The notes beneath the pieces are model-generated. The model saw nothing but the letters and a program-made list of their open reading frames with translations. It searched no databases and was not told the DNA's origin. Source: Shewanella woodyi ATCC 51908 (GTDB taxonomy: Bacteria; Pseudomonadota; Gammaproteobacteria; Enterobacterales; Shewanellaceae). From it: DNA of 64,000 nucleotides. Made by a program: the position numbers and the translations under genes. This document shows, in pieces, positions 44,881-54,105 of this stretch; positions within the stretch are counted from its first letter, which is position 1, and each line of letters begins with the position of its first letter. The stretch is taken from assembly GCF_000019525.1 (NCBI RefSeq), contig NC_010506.1, positions 5,518,001 to 5,582,000 on the forward strand. The letters are read 5' to 3'.

Positions 44881-45984
44881 ATGAACAATACAGATACCGC
44901 CTCAACAAAAACGACTCAAACCAGCGAAGATAAACTGTCTTGGGTCTACCTGATCAATCTGGTTTTCTACCTGATTCCGATTATCGTCGGTAATATGCAA
45001 ATCTGGGAGATTGGAGTAAGCCTGCTGACCTTAATCCCCTTTGTCTACTGCTACTTTTGGGCATATCGTAGCCCAAGAGACAAGGCTCATATTCCAATCT
45101 TGGCGATGATCGCCTTAGGTATATTGATTACGCCAATCAACACAGGTTCCTTATCCCTGTTTACTTTTGCGGGCTTTTTTATCGGTTTCTACTATCCACT
45201 TAAGACCGCTACTTTCTGTTTCTTTGCCCTGGTAGCCGCCCTCGGTGCACTTAACTTATATATAGGGATAGAGCACTACTATTTTGTGACCTATGGCAGC
45301 TTACTCATCGCGGGCGTGGGCCTGTTTGGTATCGCTGAGCGAAAACGAGTTGAAGCCAAGTGCCGAGAGCAGCAAAGCCAATCAGAGATAAGTCAGTTAG
45401 CCGCTATGTTAGAGCGTGAACGTATCGCCAGAGATCTGCACGACATCATGGGCCATAACCTCTCCAGCATCTCCCTTAAGGCTGAATTAGCCCAGAAACT
45501 GCTGGATAAAAATCAACAAATTCAAGCGCAGGAGCAGCTCAAGGAGTTAAACCAAATAGCCAGAGAGAGCCTAAGCCAGATACGTCAAACCGTCTCTGGC
45601 TATAAACATAAAGGGCTGACATCAAGCGTCATGCTGCTGTGCCAAACGCTACGTGACAAGGGCTTAAGTGTGAGTTTAGAGGGCGATGTACCTCAGTTAA
45701 ATTCCAAAGTGGAAACACAAATTATTTTAAGTTTAACCGAGCTTTGCAACAATATTATTCGCCACAGTCAGGCCGACCTCTGCTCCATCTGTTTCAGTGA
45801 ATCTGCAACAGATATCACCCTAGAGGTTATCGATAACGGCAAGCTTAAGCAGCTCACTGAGGGCAACGGATTAAACGGGATTAGAGAGAGATTAGCTGAA
45901 TTTCAAGGTCGTTTAGATTACGATCTAACACAGGAGTGTCGTTTCAGCATAATATTGCCCAAACAAGGAAACCTAATCGAATGA
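44881..45984 (+). CDS. Sensor histidine kinase of the NarX/DesK type
   Basis: The 367-residue protein has about five to six transmembrane segments (residues about 22-165), a short coiled coil, the HisKA_3 phosphoacceptor in RIARDLHDIMGHNLSSISLK and an HATPase_c-type domain (TELCNNIIRHSQA, VIDNGK, NGLNGIRERLAEF). It would autophosphorylate and pass phosphate to the next gene product. The stop overlaps the regulator start (ATGA). Signal unknown; similarity to DesK is only of architecture. Confidence 0.9.
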   Translation: MNNTDTASTKTTQTSEDKLSWVYLINLVFYLIPIIVGNMQIWEIGVSLLTLIPFVYCYFWAYRSPRDKAHIPILAMIALGILITPINTGSLSLFTFAGFFIGFYYPLKTATFCFFALVAALGALNLYIGIEHYYFVTYGSLLIAGVGLFGIAERKRVEAKCREQQSQSEISQLAAMLERERIARDLHDIMGHNLSSISLKAELAQKLLDKNQQIQAQEQLKELNQIARESLSQIRQTVSGYKHKGLTSSVMLLCQTLRDKGLSVSLEGDVPQLNSKVETQIILSLTELCNNIIRHSQADLCSICFSESATDITLEVIDNGKLKQLTEGNGLNGIRERLAEFQGRLDYDLTQECRFSIILPKQGNLIE

Positions 45985-46577
45985 GGATATTACTGGCAGA
46001 AGATCAAGCTATGGTCAGAGGCGCACTGGCTGCTTTACTCAGCTTAGATGGCGAGTTTGAGGTCATTCAGGCCTGCGATGGCGATCAAGCGCTATCGCTG
46101 CTAAAGGCGCAAACCTTTGATCTACTGCTAACCGATATTGAGATGCCTGGCTTTACCGGACTGGAGTTGGCTCAGTGGTGTCAGCAACAAAACAGTACCA
46201 TCAAGGTGATTATTCTCACCACCTTTGGCAGAGCCGGATACATTAAACGCGCTATCGAGTACGGTGCAGGTGGCTTCTTGCTCAAAGATGCCCCTTCGGA
46301 GAGTTTGATACAGGGGATCAAACAGGTTATGGCAGGTAAGCGTGTTATCGATCCTGAACTGGCTATTATGGCCGTCGGCGAAAATGATCCCCTCAGCGAT
46401 AAGGAGCGCAAAGCGCTTCGCTTGGCCAGCGAAGGTAAAACCACCTCAGAGATAGCCGCGCTGCTGTTTATCGCCGAAGGCACTGTGCGCAACTACCTCA
46501 GTGAAGCCACTAGCAAGCTTCATGGTTCCAATCGCATTGATGCAGCACGTATTGCCAAACAGAAAGGTTGGCTATAA
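45981..46577 (+). CDS. NarL/FixJ-family response regulator
   Basis: The start at 45981 (MRILLAEDQAMVRGAL) overlaps the kinase stop by four bases. The 198-residue protein has a receiver domain with the phospho-acceptor Asp in LLLTDIEMPG and Lys in FLLKDAP, and a LuxR-type helix-turn-helix (SEIAALLFIAEGTVRNYLSE). Its partner is the kinase just upstream. Targets are unknown. Confidence 0.93.
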   Translation: MRILLAEDQAMVRGALAALLSLDGEFEVIQACDGDQALSLLKAQTFDLLLTDIEMPGFTGLELAQWCQQQNSTIKVIILTTFGRAGYIKRAIEYGAGGFLLKDAPSESLIQGIKQVMAGKRVIDPELAIMAVGENDPLSDKERKALRLASEGKTTSEIAALLFIAEGTVRNYLSEATSKLHGSNRIDAARIAKQKGWL

Positions 46578-46591
46578 CCTCAAGCAGACTA

Positions 46592-46636
46592 ATGCCAACC
46601 AGTATAAGAAGTGCTTAAGATTGCCATCATCCATTT
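46592..46636 (+). repeat. Remnant of the 11858-12122 MITE-like family
   Basis: The sequence begins ATGCCAACCAGTATAAGAAGT, matching the family terminal repeat except for two changes. After a few bases it carries CCATCATCCATT, an internal motif of the full element. This looks like an internally deleted, decayed copy between the response regulator gene and recG. Confidence 0.55.
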
Positions 46637-46714
46637 ATCTGATAGTATATGTATATAAATACAGTGTTTGAGCATTAGTTTTAGTTCACGCTCAACAATA
46701 AAATGGTATAGGCC

Positions 46715-48790
46715 TTGAATAGACTCGATCTTGTTCCTGTCACTGAACTTAATGGTGTTGCCAAAAAAATGGCTGAACGCTTAGCTAAGCTCGGCATAAA
46801 CACAGTACAAGATCTCCTGTTTCACCTACCACTTCGATATGAAGATCGCACCCAGATCTATCCCATCGCCTCACTTTATCCCGGAAGCTACGGCACCATA
46901 GAAGCCGTGATCCAATCAAGCCAGATTGTTCAAGGCCGCAAACGCATGATGACCTGCACAGTGCGTGATGATACTGGCTCAATGGTACTAAGATTTTTTA
47001 ACTTCTCCATGGCTCAGAAAAACGGCCTGCAAAATGGCACTCTTATCCGTGCTTATGGTGAGATCCGCCGTGGAAAACAGCAACCAGAGATCATACATCC
47101 GGAATACAAGCTGGTCAGTGAATATGACTCTGCAGCCCTCAGTGATACCTTAACCCCTGTGTATCCAACAACCGAGGGACTAAAACAAGCCAGCTGGATC
47201 AAGTTAACCGATCAGGCCCTGTCACTGCTGGAAAATGGCGGCCTGCAGGAACTACTTCCACCCCAGCTTCAGCCCAATAATTTAAGTTTGAAAGAGGCGC
47301 TGCAACTGCTGCATCGCCCCCACACTGGCGTGGCCCTGTTTGAGCTTGAGCAGGGAAACCACCCTGCGCAACAGCGGCTCATTCAAGAGGAACTACTGGC
47401 CCATAACCTCAGTATGTTGAAGCTAAGACAGCGTAGTAATCAAGATAACGCCATCTCTATGCCTGCCACAGGACAACTGCTCAACCCTTTTCTGAAAGAG
47501 CTTCCTTTTAAACCCACTGGCGCTCAGCAAAGAGTAGGCGCGGATATCTGCCGCGATCTTGAAAAACCATCACCCATGATGCGTCTTGTTCAAGGAGATG
47601 TGGGATCAGGAAAAACCTTAGTGGCAGCTCTCGCCGCACTACAGGCGATCGAAAATGGCTATCAAGTTGCCATGATGGCGCCCACTGAACTGCTTGCCGA
47701 ACAGCACGCCATTAATTTCAGCCAATGGTTTGAACCGTTAGGCCTAAAAGTTGGCTGGTTAGCGGGAAAACTTAAGGGCAAAACAAGAGCTCAATCCTTA
47801 GCTGATATAGAAAGTGGCGATGCCCATATGGTGATCGGTACTCATGCTATTTTCCAAGATAAGGTGATCTTCAATAAGCTGGCGCTGATTATCATAGATG
47901 AGCAGCACAGGTTCGGAGTGCATCAGCGTTTGGGGCTCAGAGAGAAAGGGATAAGCCAAGGGTTCCACCCACATCAGCTGATCATGACCGCCACTCCGAT
48001 CCCCCGCACCTTAGCGATGACAGCCTACGCCGATCTCGATACCTCAGTGATCGATGAGCTGCCACCGGGACGCACACCAGTCACAACCGTTGCCGTATCG
48101 GATGTTCGCCGCAGCGAAGTGATTGAACGTGTTAGACAAGCGGTGACCAATGATGGCAGACAAGTTTACTGGGTCTGCACCCTTATTGATGAGTCTGAAG
48201 TGCTTGAGTGTCAAGCAGCGGAAGATACCGCTGCCGAGCTTTCGATTGCTCTGGCCGAGCTAAAAATAGGTTTAGTTCATGGCCGAATGAAGTCCGCTGA
48301 AAAACAAGCTGTCATGGCCGAATTTAAAGCCGGAAACCTTAACTTATTGGTCGCTACAACCGTGATCGAAGTGGGCGTAGATGTGCCAAATGCCAGCTTG
48401 ATGATAATAGAGAACCCTGAGCGACTAGGACTGGCGCAGCTCCACCAACTAAGAGGCCGTGTCGGTCGAGGCTCTATCGCCAGTCACTGTCTACTTATGT
48501 ATAAAGCCCCTCTGTCTCAGATGGCCACAAAGCGTCTAGGTGTACTCAGGCAGAGCAATGATGGCTTTATTATCGCACAGAAAGATCTTGAGATAAGGGG
48601 CCCAGGCGAAGTACTCGGCACTAAACAAACTGGGGTGGCAGATATGAAAATTGCCGATCTGATCCGCGACCAATCACTCATTCCCCATATTCAAAAGCTA
48701 GCCGTTCATGTGATGGAGCAAGCTCCCGATAATGTCGATGGCATAGTGCAGCGTTGGCTTGGGGAGCGTGAGCAGTATGTACAGGCCTAA
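46715..48790 (+). CDS. recG: ATP-dependent DNA helicase RecG
   Basis: RecG remodels stalled forks and branch-migrates junctions. The TTG start at 46715 (MNRLDLVPVTELNGVAKK) fits the conserved N-terminus; no ATG is available in frame nearby. The 691-residue protein (E. coli 693) has the wedge/OB domain, Walker A LVQGDVGSGKTLVAALAALQ, DEQH in IIDEQHRFG, motif III TATPIPRTLAMTAY and motif VI LHQLRGRVGRG. It is the distal member of the E. coli spoT-trmH-recG neighbourhood, here displaced by 7.7 kb. Confidence 0.97.
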   Translation: MNRLDLVPVTELNGVAKKMAERLAKLGINTVQDLLFHLPLRYEDRTQIYPIASLYPGSYGTIEAVIQSSQIVQGRKRMMTCTVRDDTGSMVLRFFNFSMAQKNGLQNGTLIRAYGEIRRGKQQPEIIHPEYKLVSEYDSAALSDTLTPVYPTTEGLKQASWIKLTDQALSLLENGGLQELLPPQLQPNNLSLKEALQLLHRPHTGVALFELEQGNHPAQQRLIQEELLAHNLSMLKLRQRSNQDNAISMPATGQLLNPFLKELPFKPTGAQQRVGADICRDLEKPSPMMRLVQGDVGSGKTLVAALAALQAIENGYQVAMMAPTELLAEQHAINFSQWFEPLGLKVGWLAGKLKGKTRAQSLADIESGDAHMVIGTHAIFQDKVIFNKLALIIIDEQHRFGVHQRLGLREKGISQGFHPHQLIMTATPIPRTLAMTAYADLDTSVIDELPPGRTPVTTVAVSDVRRSEVIERVRQAVTNDGRQVYWVCTLIDESEVLECQAAEDTAAELSIALAELKIGLVHGRMKSAEKQAVMAEFKAGNLNLLVATTVIEVGVDVPNASLMIIENPERLGLAQLHQLRGRVGRGSIASHCLLMYKAPLSQMATKRLGVLRQSNDGFIIAQKDLEIRGPGEVLGTKQTGVADMKIADLIRDQSLIPHIQKLAVHVMEQAPDNVDGIVQRWLGEREQYVQA

Positions 48791-48931
48791 AAACCTGAAA
48801 TTATGAACACCTTAGGTTAATTATTTTTTAATTAGCCCAACTTAGCTAGACAAGGGCGTTGATTATTGCACAATGGTGACTAGCCCTTATTAATGCCAAT
48901 TCCATCAAGTCGTTCGTTCAAAGGATGCTAA

Positions 48932-49801
48932 ATGCAAGTCAATCAAGAAGATAGAATCGCGCCGCAGGAAAAGTCTGCAGGAGCTAATGCCCTCGCCATC
49001 GTGGCTATCGTTGTTGTATTACTGCTGTCAGGTGGTGCTTACTACTACTTTAGCTCCCAAGAACCTGTGCAACCTGAAATCGTTGAGGTCGTCGAACTGC
49101 CAGATCCAGTTCCTGCTGAGCCTTTGCCAACAGAGGCACCTATCCCAGAACCTGTGATAGAGGTAGAACCTGAGCCAGTGGTGATTGAGGAGGCTCCAGT
49201 CGTCCCAGAGGTTGAACCTCTGCCAAGCTTATCCCAAAGCGATGAGTTTGTGAGCATCAAAGCCGTTGAAATGGCCGATGGTATGAAGATAGAACCCCTT
49301 ATGGTTGAGCAAGATCTTGTTAGGCATTTTGTGGTTTTTGTGGACAACTTAGCTCAAGGTGAGCTCGCCCGCAAAGTCAGCCCCATGAAAGCACCAAACC
49401 GAGTGTTTACTGTTTCTGAGATCACCAACAAGACCTATTTGAATCCAGACAGCTACCACAGATATGATCTGTATGCAGACTTAGTCAGTGGTCTAGATGA
49501 GGAGCAGTTGGCAAAGACCTATCAAGAGCTAACTCCCCTGTTAGGAGAAGCATTTGAAGAGCTAGGCTATGGTGATATGAGCTTTAATGATCGCATGGTT
49601 GAAGCCATAGATGTCATGCTCGATGCTCCCATCATAGATAGCCCAATAGAGCTTGATGGCGTCAGTGTTAACTATCAGTTTGTTGACCCACAACTTGAAG
49701 CCCTACCCAATGCACAGAAACTGCTGATCAGAATGGGTCCAGAAAACAGCAAAAAGGTGAAGGCTGCACTGCGCAAGCTGAAAAAGCACTTAGCAAACTA
49801 A
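48932..49801 (+). CDS. DUF3014-family membrane-anchored protein
   Basis: The 289-residue protein has one N-terminal transmembrane segment (ALAIVAIVVVLLLSGGAYYY), a Pro/Glu/Val-rich linker (about 45-100; repeated EPVIEVEPEP-like units) and a conserved C-terminal domain of about 180 residues (EQDLVRHFVVFVDNLAQGEL, NPDSYHRYDLYADLVSGLD). This matches the DUF3014 family by eye. No function is known; the linker suggests it spans from the inner membrane into the periplasm. SD AAAGGA precedes the ATG. Confidence 0.8.
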   Translation: MQVNQEDRIAPQEKSAGANALAIVAIVVVLLLSGGAYYYFSSQEPVQPEIVEVVELPDPVPAEPLPTEAPIPEPVIEVEPEPVVIEEAPVVPEVEPLPSLSQSDEFVSIKAVEMADGMKIEPLMVEQDLVRHFVVFVDNLAQGELARKVSPMKAPNRVFTVSEITNKTYLNPDSYHRYDLYADLVSGLDEEQLAKTYQELTPLLGEAFEELGYGDMSFNDRMVEAIDVMLDAPIIDSPIELDGVSVNYQFVDPQLEALPNAQKLLIRMGPENSKKVKAALRKLKKHLAN

Positions 49802-49802
49802 C

Positions 49803-49845
49803 TCAAGGCGAATGGATGATGCAAATTCATTCAACCTAGAGGTGT
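49803..49845 (-). repeat. Internal fragment of the MITE-like family
   Basis: Sequence AAGGCGAATGGATGATG followed by TTCATTCAAC matches the full element on the minus strand, with a deletion removing the middle motif (about 30 bp in the full copy). It lies directly after the DUF3014 gene stop. Confidence 0.55.
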
Positions 49846-49869
49846 CAGTCAAGAATGCTCCAACCCGAT

Positions 49870-49895
49870 AACCTGCAGCTTGTTAGCTGCAGGTT
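49870..49895 (+). terminator. Perfect 10-bp hairpin after the DUF3014 gene
   Basis: AACCTGCAGC and GCTGCAGGTT pair around TTGTTA. No T run follows, but position and stability suit a transcription end or insulating hairpin before the polyene operon. The rest of the 284-bp gap (49802-50085) presumably holds the operon promoter. Confidence 0.6.
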
Positions 49896-50085
49896 AACTA
49901 AAATGAAACCCTCTACAAATCCCCCCACACAACAGCAACAGCTGTTACTCAAAACACTTCATAAAGACCACTTTATTAGTGTAGAATAACCTCTGTATCA
50001 AGATACTCTCCACCAATGGCAGCTGATTATTGCGTGGCTGATATGCATATTTTACCGGCTGTAACGCCGAAAACGAGGCTGTGCA

Positions 50086-50814
50086 GTGCAATTAACATTT
50101 AATATATGCTCTTGGGGAGCCTGGTCACCTCAATATCAGCAGGCTGAAGATTGGAAGCACTGGCTTGAATCAGCCCCCATTCAAGAGGAACTCCCTCACT
50201 CTCCTAAGTTAGCTCAAGTCCCCGCAATGCAGCGTAGACGTTATAGCAAGCTAACTAAGATGCAATTGGAAGCCGCGTTTCAATGTGATGCCCCGACCCC
50301 ATGTCGCTCTATTTTTGCCTCAAGACATGGCGAGCTCAATCGAACCTTAGGCTTACTCGATAATCTGGTAGAGCAGGAACCACTCTCACCCACGGCATTT
50401 AGTCAATCAGTGCATAACACAGCAAGTGGGATCTACAGTATTTTAAAGGGAGATCAATCCTCCTCTACATCCATTGCAGCCAGCGAAGAGACCCTGTTGC
50501 AATCCTTTATTGAAGCCTATGGGCAACTGCATCAAGACCCCGCGCCACTTATGCTCGTTTTTGGCGATGAGCCCGTACCTGAGATCTACTCCCAATTTAC
50601 CGATGAAACAGGTCTTCCAGTCTCCATGGCGTTTGTCTTAAGCCCAATCAATAACGCGAGCAGTAACGCCACACTCAGCATAAGCTATTGTGATAATGAG
50701 GCATTGGCTTCAACTCAGGCCTTGAGCTATGGCGCCCTTCTCCATGGCTTAGCTAACCAGAGAAACGTCTCAGGTACACTATCTAACCATCTGTGGAAGC
50801 TTAGTTTTGAATGA
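50086..50814 (+). CDS. Beta-ketoacyl synthase-like chain-length factor (aryl polyene operon)
   Basis: The 242-residue protein starts at GTG 50086, preceded by GAGG. It has the Ketoacyl-synt_2 pattern with the region SVHNTASGIYSI, but no active-site Cys; its length is half of a full ketosynthase. In APE clusters such partners associate with a catalytic KS and set chain length. First gene of the operon here; its stop overlaps the acyltransferase start by eight bases. Confidence 0.82.
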   Translation: MQLTFNICSWGAWSPQYQQAEDWKHWLESAPIQEELPHSPKLAQVPAMQRRRYSKLTKMQLEAAFQCDAPTPCRSIFASRHGELNRTLGLLDNLVEQEPLSPTAFSQSVHNTASGIYSILKGDQSSSTSIAASEETLLQSFIEAYGQLHQDPAPLMLVFGDEPVPEIYSQFTDETGLPVSMAFVLSPINNASSNATLSISYCDNEALASTQALSYGALLHGLANQRNVSGTLSNHLWKLSFE

Positions 50815-51619
50815 TTCAGTATTAGCGTCTAGCGCTTCTACCTCACCTCGGCTAACAGGCTTAGCCTATCTGCCTCGCTGGTTAGGTGGTGTGAGTTGCT
50901 ATATCGCTTTTGGACTGGGTGGCTTGTTAAGCTCACTGACTATTTTGCCCCTGTTAAGGTTTTGGCCTGGGACAACAGAGCAAAGAGTTAGTCGAGTACA
51001 AAAGGCCGTACATCATATGTTCCGCGGCTTTGTTCAAATGCTTACCTGGGCTGGTGTCATAAAGGTAACCCCAGTTAACTTAGAGCGTTTGAGCTTAGCT
51101 AAAGGTAAGGTAGTTATCGTTAACCACCCGACATTAGTCGATGTGGTTGTTTTAATCAGTTTGATGCCAAACGCTGGCTGTATTGTCAAACAAGGGCTCT
51201 GGCGTAACCCCTTTATGCGTGGCGTAGTCGCTTGTGCAGGCTACATTCCCAATCGAGGAGCAGAGCTGCTGCTAAAAGACTGTAAACGGGTGCTAGACAG
51301 CGGTACTAATCTAATTATTTTTCCAGAGGGCACTCGAACAGTCCTTGGCACTAAGATCAATCCTTTTGCCAGAGGAGCTGCCAATATTGCCCTAAGAACC
51401 CACACGGATCTTGTGCCTGTGGTTCTTCGCACCGACTCTCCAGGTTTGACGAAACAGGAGGCCTGGTATCAAATACCCCGTCGCACAATAGGGATGCACG
51501 TCGAAGTAGGCGACCCCCTGTTACATATCAGGTATGATGCTCAAGAGGGAGGTGATGCCAAGATGGCGCGCCAACTCACTCGAGACCTTGAAGATTATTA
51601 TAAAAAAGAACTTAACTAA
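50807..51619 (+). CDS. PlsC/LPLAT-type acyltransferase (aryl polyene operon)
   Basis: The start appears to be TTG 50807; the next ATG at 50811 is out of frame and soon stops. The 270-residue protein has the acyltransferase signature NHPTLVDVV (HX4D) and the FPEGTRTVLGTKINPF block, so it moves an acyl group to a lipid acceptor. In APE pathways it would put an acyl chain or the polyene onto a glycerol or sugar lipid. An N-terminal hydrophobic stretch (about 25-55) suggests a membrane hairpin. Confidence 0.85.
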   Translation: MNDSVLASSASTSPRLTGLAYLPRWLGGVSCYIAFGLGGLLSSLTILPLLRFWPGTTEQRVSRVQKAVHHMFRGFVQMLTWAGVIKVTPVNLERLSLAKGKVVIVNHPTLVDVVVLISLMPNAGCIVKQGLWRNPFMRGVVACAGYIPNRGAELLLKDCKRVLDSGTNLIIFPEGTRTVLGTKINPFARGAANIALRTHTDLVPVVLRTDSPGLTKQEAWYQIPRRTIGMHVEVGDPLLHIRYDAQEGGDAKMARQLTRDLEDYYKKELN

Positions 51620-51877
51620 ATGATGAACTTACATAACGATATAAAACAACTAATCATCGATTGCTTAGATCTAGAAGATGTCACCGTTGATGATATTGAA
51701 ACAGAAGCGCCCCTATTTGGTGAAGGCTTAGGTTTAGATTCAATCGATGCTCTCGAGCTTGGCTTAGCGATTAAAAAAGAGTTCGATGTCAAAATCGAAG
51801 CGAACTCGGAAGCCACAAAAGCACACTTCTATAGCGTTGCCAGCTTGGCTAGCTTTATTGAGTCCCAGCGAGCTTAG
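51620..51877 (+). CDS. Acyl carrier protein 1 (aryl polyene operon)
   Basis: The 85-residue protein has the phosphopantetheine attachment motif GLDSIDALELG (Ser41 region). It starts directly after the acyltransferase stop and is acidic, as are ACPs. One of two tandem ACPs, the usual arrangement in APE clusters. Confidence 0.93.
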   Translation: MMNLHNDIKQLIIDCLDLEDVTVDDIETEAPLFGEGLGLDSIDALELGLAIKKEFDVKIEANSEATKAHFYSVASLASFIESQRA

Positions 51878-51885
51878 GAGACATT

Positions 51886-52128
51886 ATGCAAAGCCGTGAA
51901 CAAATTCTTGAAGCCCTAACGCAGATCTTGGTCGATGAGTTTGAGATCGATGCTGAGGATATAACTCCAGAAGCTTCACTCTACCAAGAGCTTGATCTCG
52001 ACAGCATAGATGCGGTCGATTTAGTGATAAAACTACAGCAGATGACAGGTAAAAAAATTAAACCTGAAGAGTTTAAAGCCGTTCGTACAGTGGATGACGT
52101 TGTCACAGCGATTGAAGGGCTAGTATAA
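51886..52128 (+). CDS. Acyl carrier protein 2 (aryl polyene operon)
   Basis: The 80-residue protein has the attachment motif DLDSIDAVDLVI and lies 8 bp after ACP 1. The two ACPs differ clearly, so they probably serve starter loading and chain elongation separately, as in characterised APE systems. Confidence 0.93.
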   Translation: MQSREQILEALTQILVDEFEIDAEDITPEASLYQELDLDSIDAVDLVIKLQQMTGKKIKPEEFKAVRTVDDVVTAIEGLV

Positions 52129-52171
52129 GCGCCAATGCCGTTATTTTTATGACCAACAGCTGTTTAAGCTA

Positions 52172-52744
52172 GTGAAGAAGCCGATGCGCCTCTTTTCACA
52201 AAAAGCTCTGCAAATAGTCACGAGTGTAGTCTTACTCGGCTACCCTTTGGCCGTGTATTTCGGGCTCAACTATCTGCCTGCTGGCACCATAGCTATGGTT
52301 CTGTGTTCGCTGCTGATATTACGTTTAATCGTACAAAAACAGCAGGTAAAGTCGATGATCTTACCTGTAGCTGTCGGCATAGGGTTAACCGCAGCCAGTG
52401 CGATAGCGAAACGGCACGATTGGCTACTCTATTATCCTGTGGTGATAAATCTCAGCATGCTCGCCCTATTTGCTTATTCGCTAAAAATAGGCCCCAGCAT
52501 GGTAGAGCGGCTAGCAAGACTCAAAGAGCCAGAGCTTCCTGATGAAGCGACGCCTTACTTGAAAAAAGTCACATTAATCTGGTGTGGCTTATTTGTTTTT
52601 AATGGCAGTGTAGCCCTTTATACCGCCTGCTATACAAGCTTAGAAACATGGACACTCTATAATGGGCTGATCGCCTACCTGCTTATCGGTTCGCTACTGG
52701 GTGGCGAGTGGTTATATCGAACTATATGGTTAAAAAAGTCATGA
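52172..52744 (+). CDS. COG4648-type membrane protein (aryl polyene operon)
   Basis: The 190-residue protein has five to six transmembrane segments (for example VTSVVLLGYPLAVYFGLNYL). Translation probably begins at GTG 52172; an ATG at 52184 is possible. COG4648 proteins are standard in APE clusters but their role is unknown. The stop overlaps the ligase start (ATGA). Confidence 0.78.
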   Translation: MKKPMRLFSQKALQIVTSVVLLGYPLAVYFGLNYLPAGTIAMVLCSLLILRLIVQKQQVKSMILPVAVGIGLTAASAIAKRHDWLLYYPVVINLSMLALFAYSLKIGPSMVERLARLKEPELPDEATPYLKKVTLIWCGLFVFNGSVALYTACYTSLETWTLYNGLIAYLLIGSLLGGEWLYRTIWLKKS

Positions 52745-54105
52745 CAGAGCTATTAAAATCTTGGTTATCCAAGGGGCCTTCCAGCCAACAACTTATCAGC
52801 TTCAATCACCATGATATCGTCACAGGGGCCGTATTTACTGGCCAAGTGGCACATCTGCACCAGCAACTAGTTCAATCCCCCTCAAAGCGTTGGTTATTAG
52901 CCAGTGAATCGAGCGACCTGTTTGCCGTCGGCCTATGTGCTGCAATGCTTGCAGGCAAAGAGATAATACTGCCAGCCAATACCCAAACTGGCAGCTTAAG
53001 TGAAATTACCCATGAGTTCGATGGTGTCATATCTGATCAAGCAATATGTGAAGGTAAATGCTTCATCATGCTGAAAAAGGATCATGCTTTAGCAAGCGCT
53101 ACTTGGCCGGTAAGCACTCAATTTGGTGAGCTTATTCTGTTTACATCAGGAAGCAGTGGTCACCCTAAAGCTATCCACAAAACCCTTAATCAACTCGATG
53201 CCGAAGTAACAGTGCTTGAGCACACCTTTGCCAAACACTTGCCTCAATGCAGTGTGATCTCAACGGTTTCTCATCAGCATATCTATGGCCTTTTGTTTAA
53301 AATATTGTGGCCACTGGCTGCCAACCGTCCATTTTTAAGTGATCTAGTGGAATACCCAGAGACCTTAACTTACTACACCAGTCTTTTTCCGAACCTATGC
53401 CTTATCAGCAGCCCAGCTCAGCTCTCCCGTCTGCCCGATGCACTGGATAACGAAGCCCAACTGAGAGCACCAAGTTTGGTCTTCAGTTCAGGTGGACCAC
53501 TAAATTACGATTCGGCTCAGGGGATCGCCCAATGCTACGGCAAACAGCCTATTGAGGTCTTTGGCAGTACAGAAACCGGTGGTATCGCCTTCCGCCGCCA
53601 GACTCAAGAAAATCAGGCTTGGCAGGTGTTCCATGGAATTGAAATTAAACAAGATAAAAAAGACTCAGCGCTTAATCTAAAATCGCCCTATCTGGAAGAT
53701 GCCAACTGGCTAAGGTGTGAAGATCAGATAGAGTTGGTCGACGAAGGCTTATTCCATCTGTGTGGACGCTTAGATCGCATCATTAAGATCGAAGAGAAAC
53801 GTGTCTCTTTGGTGCAGATGGAAGCACTACTTGAAAGTCACCCATTGATTGAACATGGGGCACTGGTTATGTTAACTGAACCAAGAACTCAACTTGGCGC
53901 AGCCATCACCCTATCAAAGCTGGGAAAGAAAGCCTTAGAGAGCGAAGGAAAATTAAGCCTAAACAATCACTTTAAGGCTCACCTGCTAACCCAATTTGAA
54001 CGGGTTACCCTACCTAGACGCTGGCGCTACCCTGATACGCTACCGCTGAACAAACAAGGTAAACGCGTTCAGGCCCAGATACTTGAGTTATTCGATCATG
54101 ATTAA
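52741..54105 (+). CDS. AMP-dependent aryl/acyl-ACP ligase (aryl polyene operon)
   Basis: The start ATG 52741 overlaps the previous stop. The 454-residue protein is an ANL ligase with the P-loop LFTSGSSGHPKA, motif EVFGSTETGGIAFR and catalytic Lys in PLNKQGKR. It lacks a large C-terminal domain, consistent with ACP-loading enzymes. It would activate the aromatic starter, such as a cinnamate or coumarate, onto an ACP. Its dehydratase neighbour overlaps it. Confidence 0.85.
   Translation: MTELLKSWLSKGPSSQQLISFNHHDIVTGAVFTGQVAHLHQQLVQSPSKRWLLASESSDLFAVGLCAAMLAGKEIILPANTQTGSLSEITHEFDGVISDQAICEGKCFIMLKKDHALASATWPVSTQFGELILFTSGSSGHPKAIHKTLNQLDAEVTVLEHTFAKHLPQCSVISTVSHQHIYGLLFKILWPLAANRPFLSDLVEYPETLTYYTSLFPNLCLISSPAQLSRLPDALDNEAQLRAPSLVFSSGGPLNYDSAQGIAQCYGKQPIEVFGSTETGGIAFRRQTQENQAWQVFHGIEIKQDKKDSALNLKSPYLEDANWLRCEDQIELVDEGLFHLCGRLDRIIKIEEKRVSLVQMEALLESHPLIEHGALVMLTEPRTQLGAAITLSKLGKKALESEGKLSLNNHFKAHLLTQFERVTLPRRWRYPDTLPLNKQGKRVQAQILELFDHD

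Noticed and set aside
44881..46577. DesK/DesR membrane-fluidity system
   Set aside because: Architecture fits, but no desaturase gene is nearby and the membrane part is not diagnostic, so only a general NarX/DesK-type assignment is made.
48890..48915. Further remnant of the MITE-like family (TAATGCCAATTCCATCAAG)
   Set aside because: The match to the terminal repeat is too short to separate from chance.
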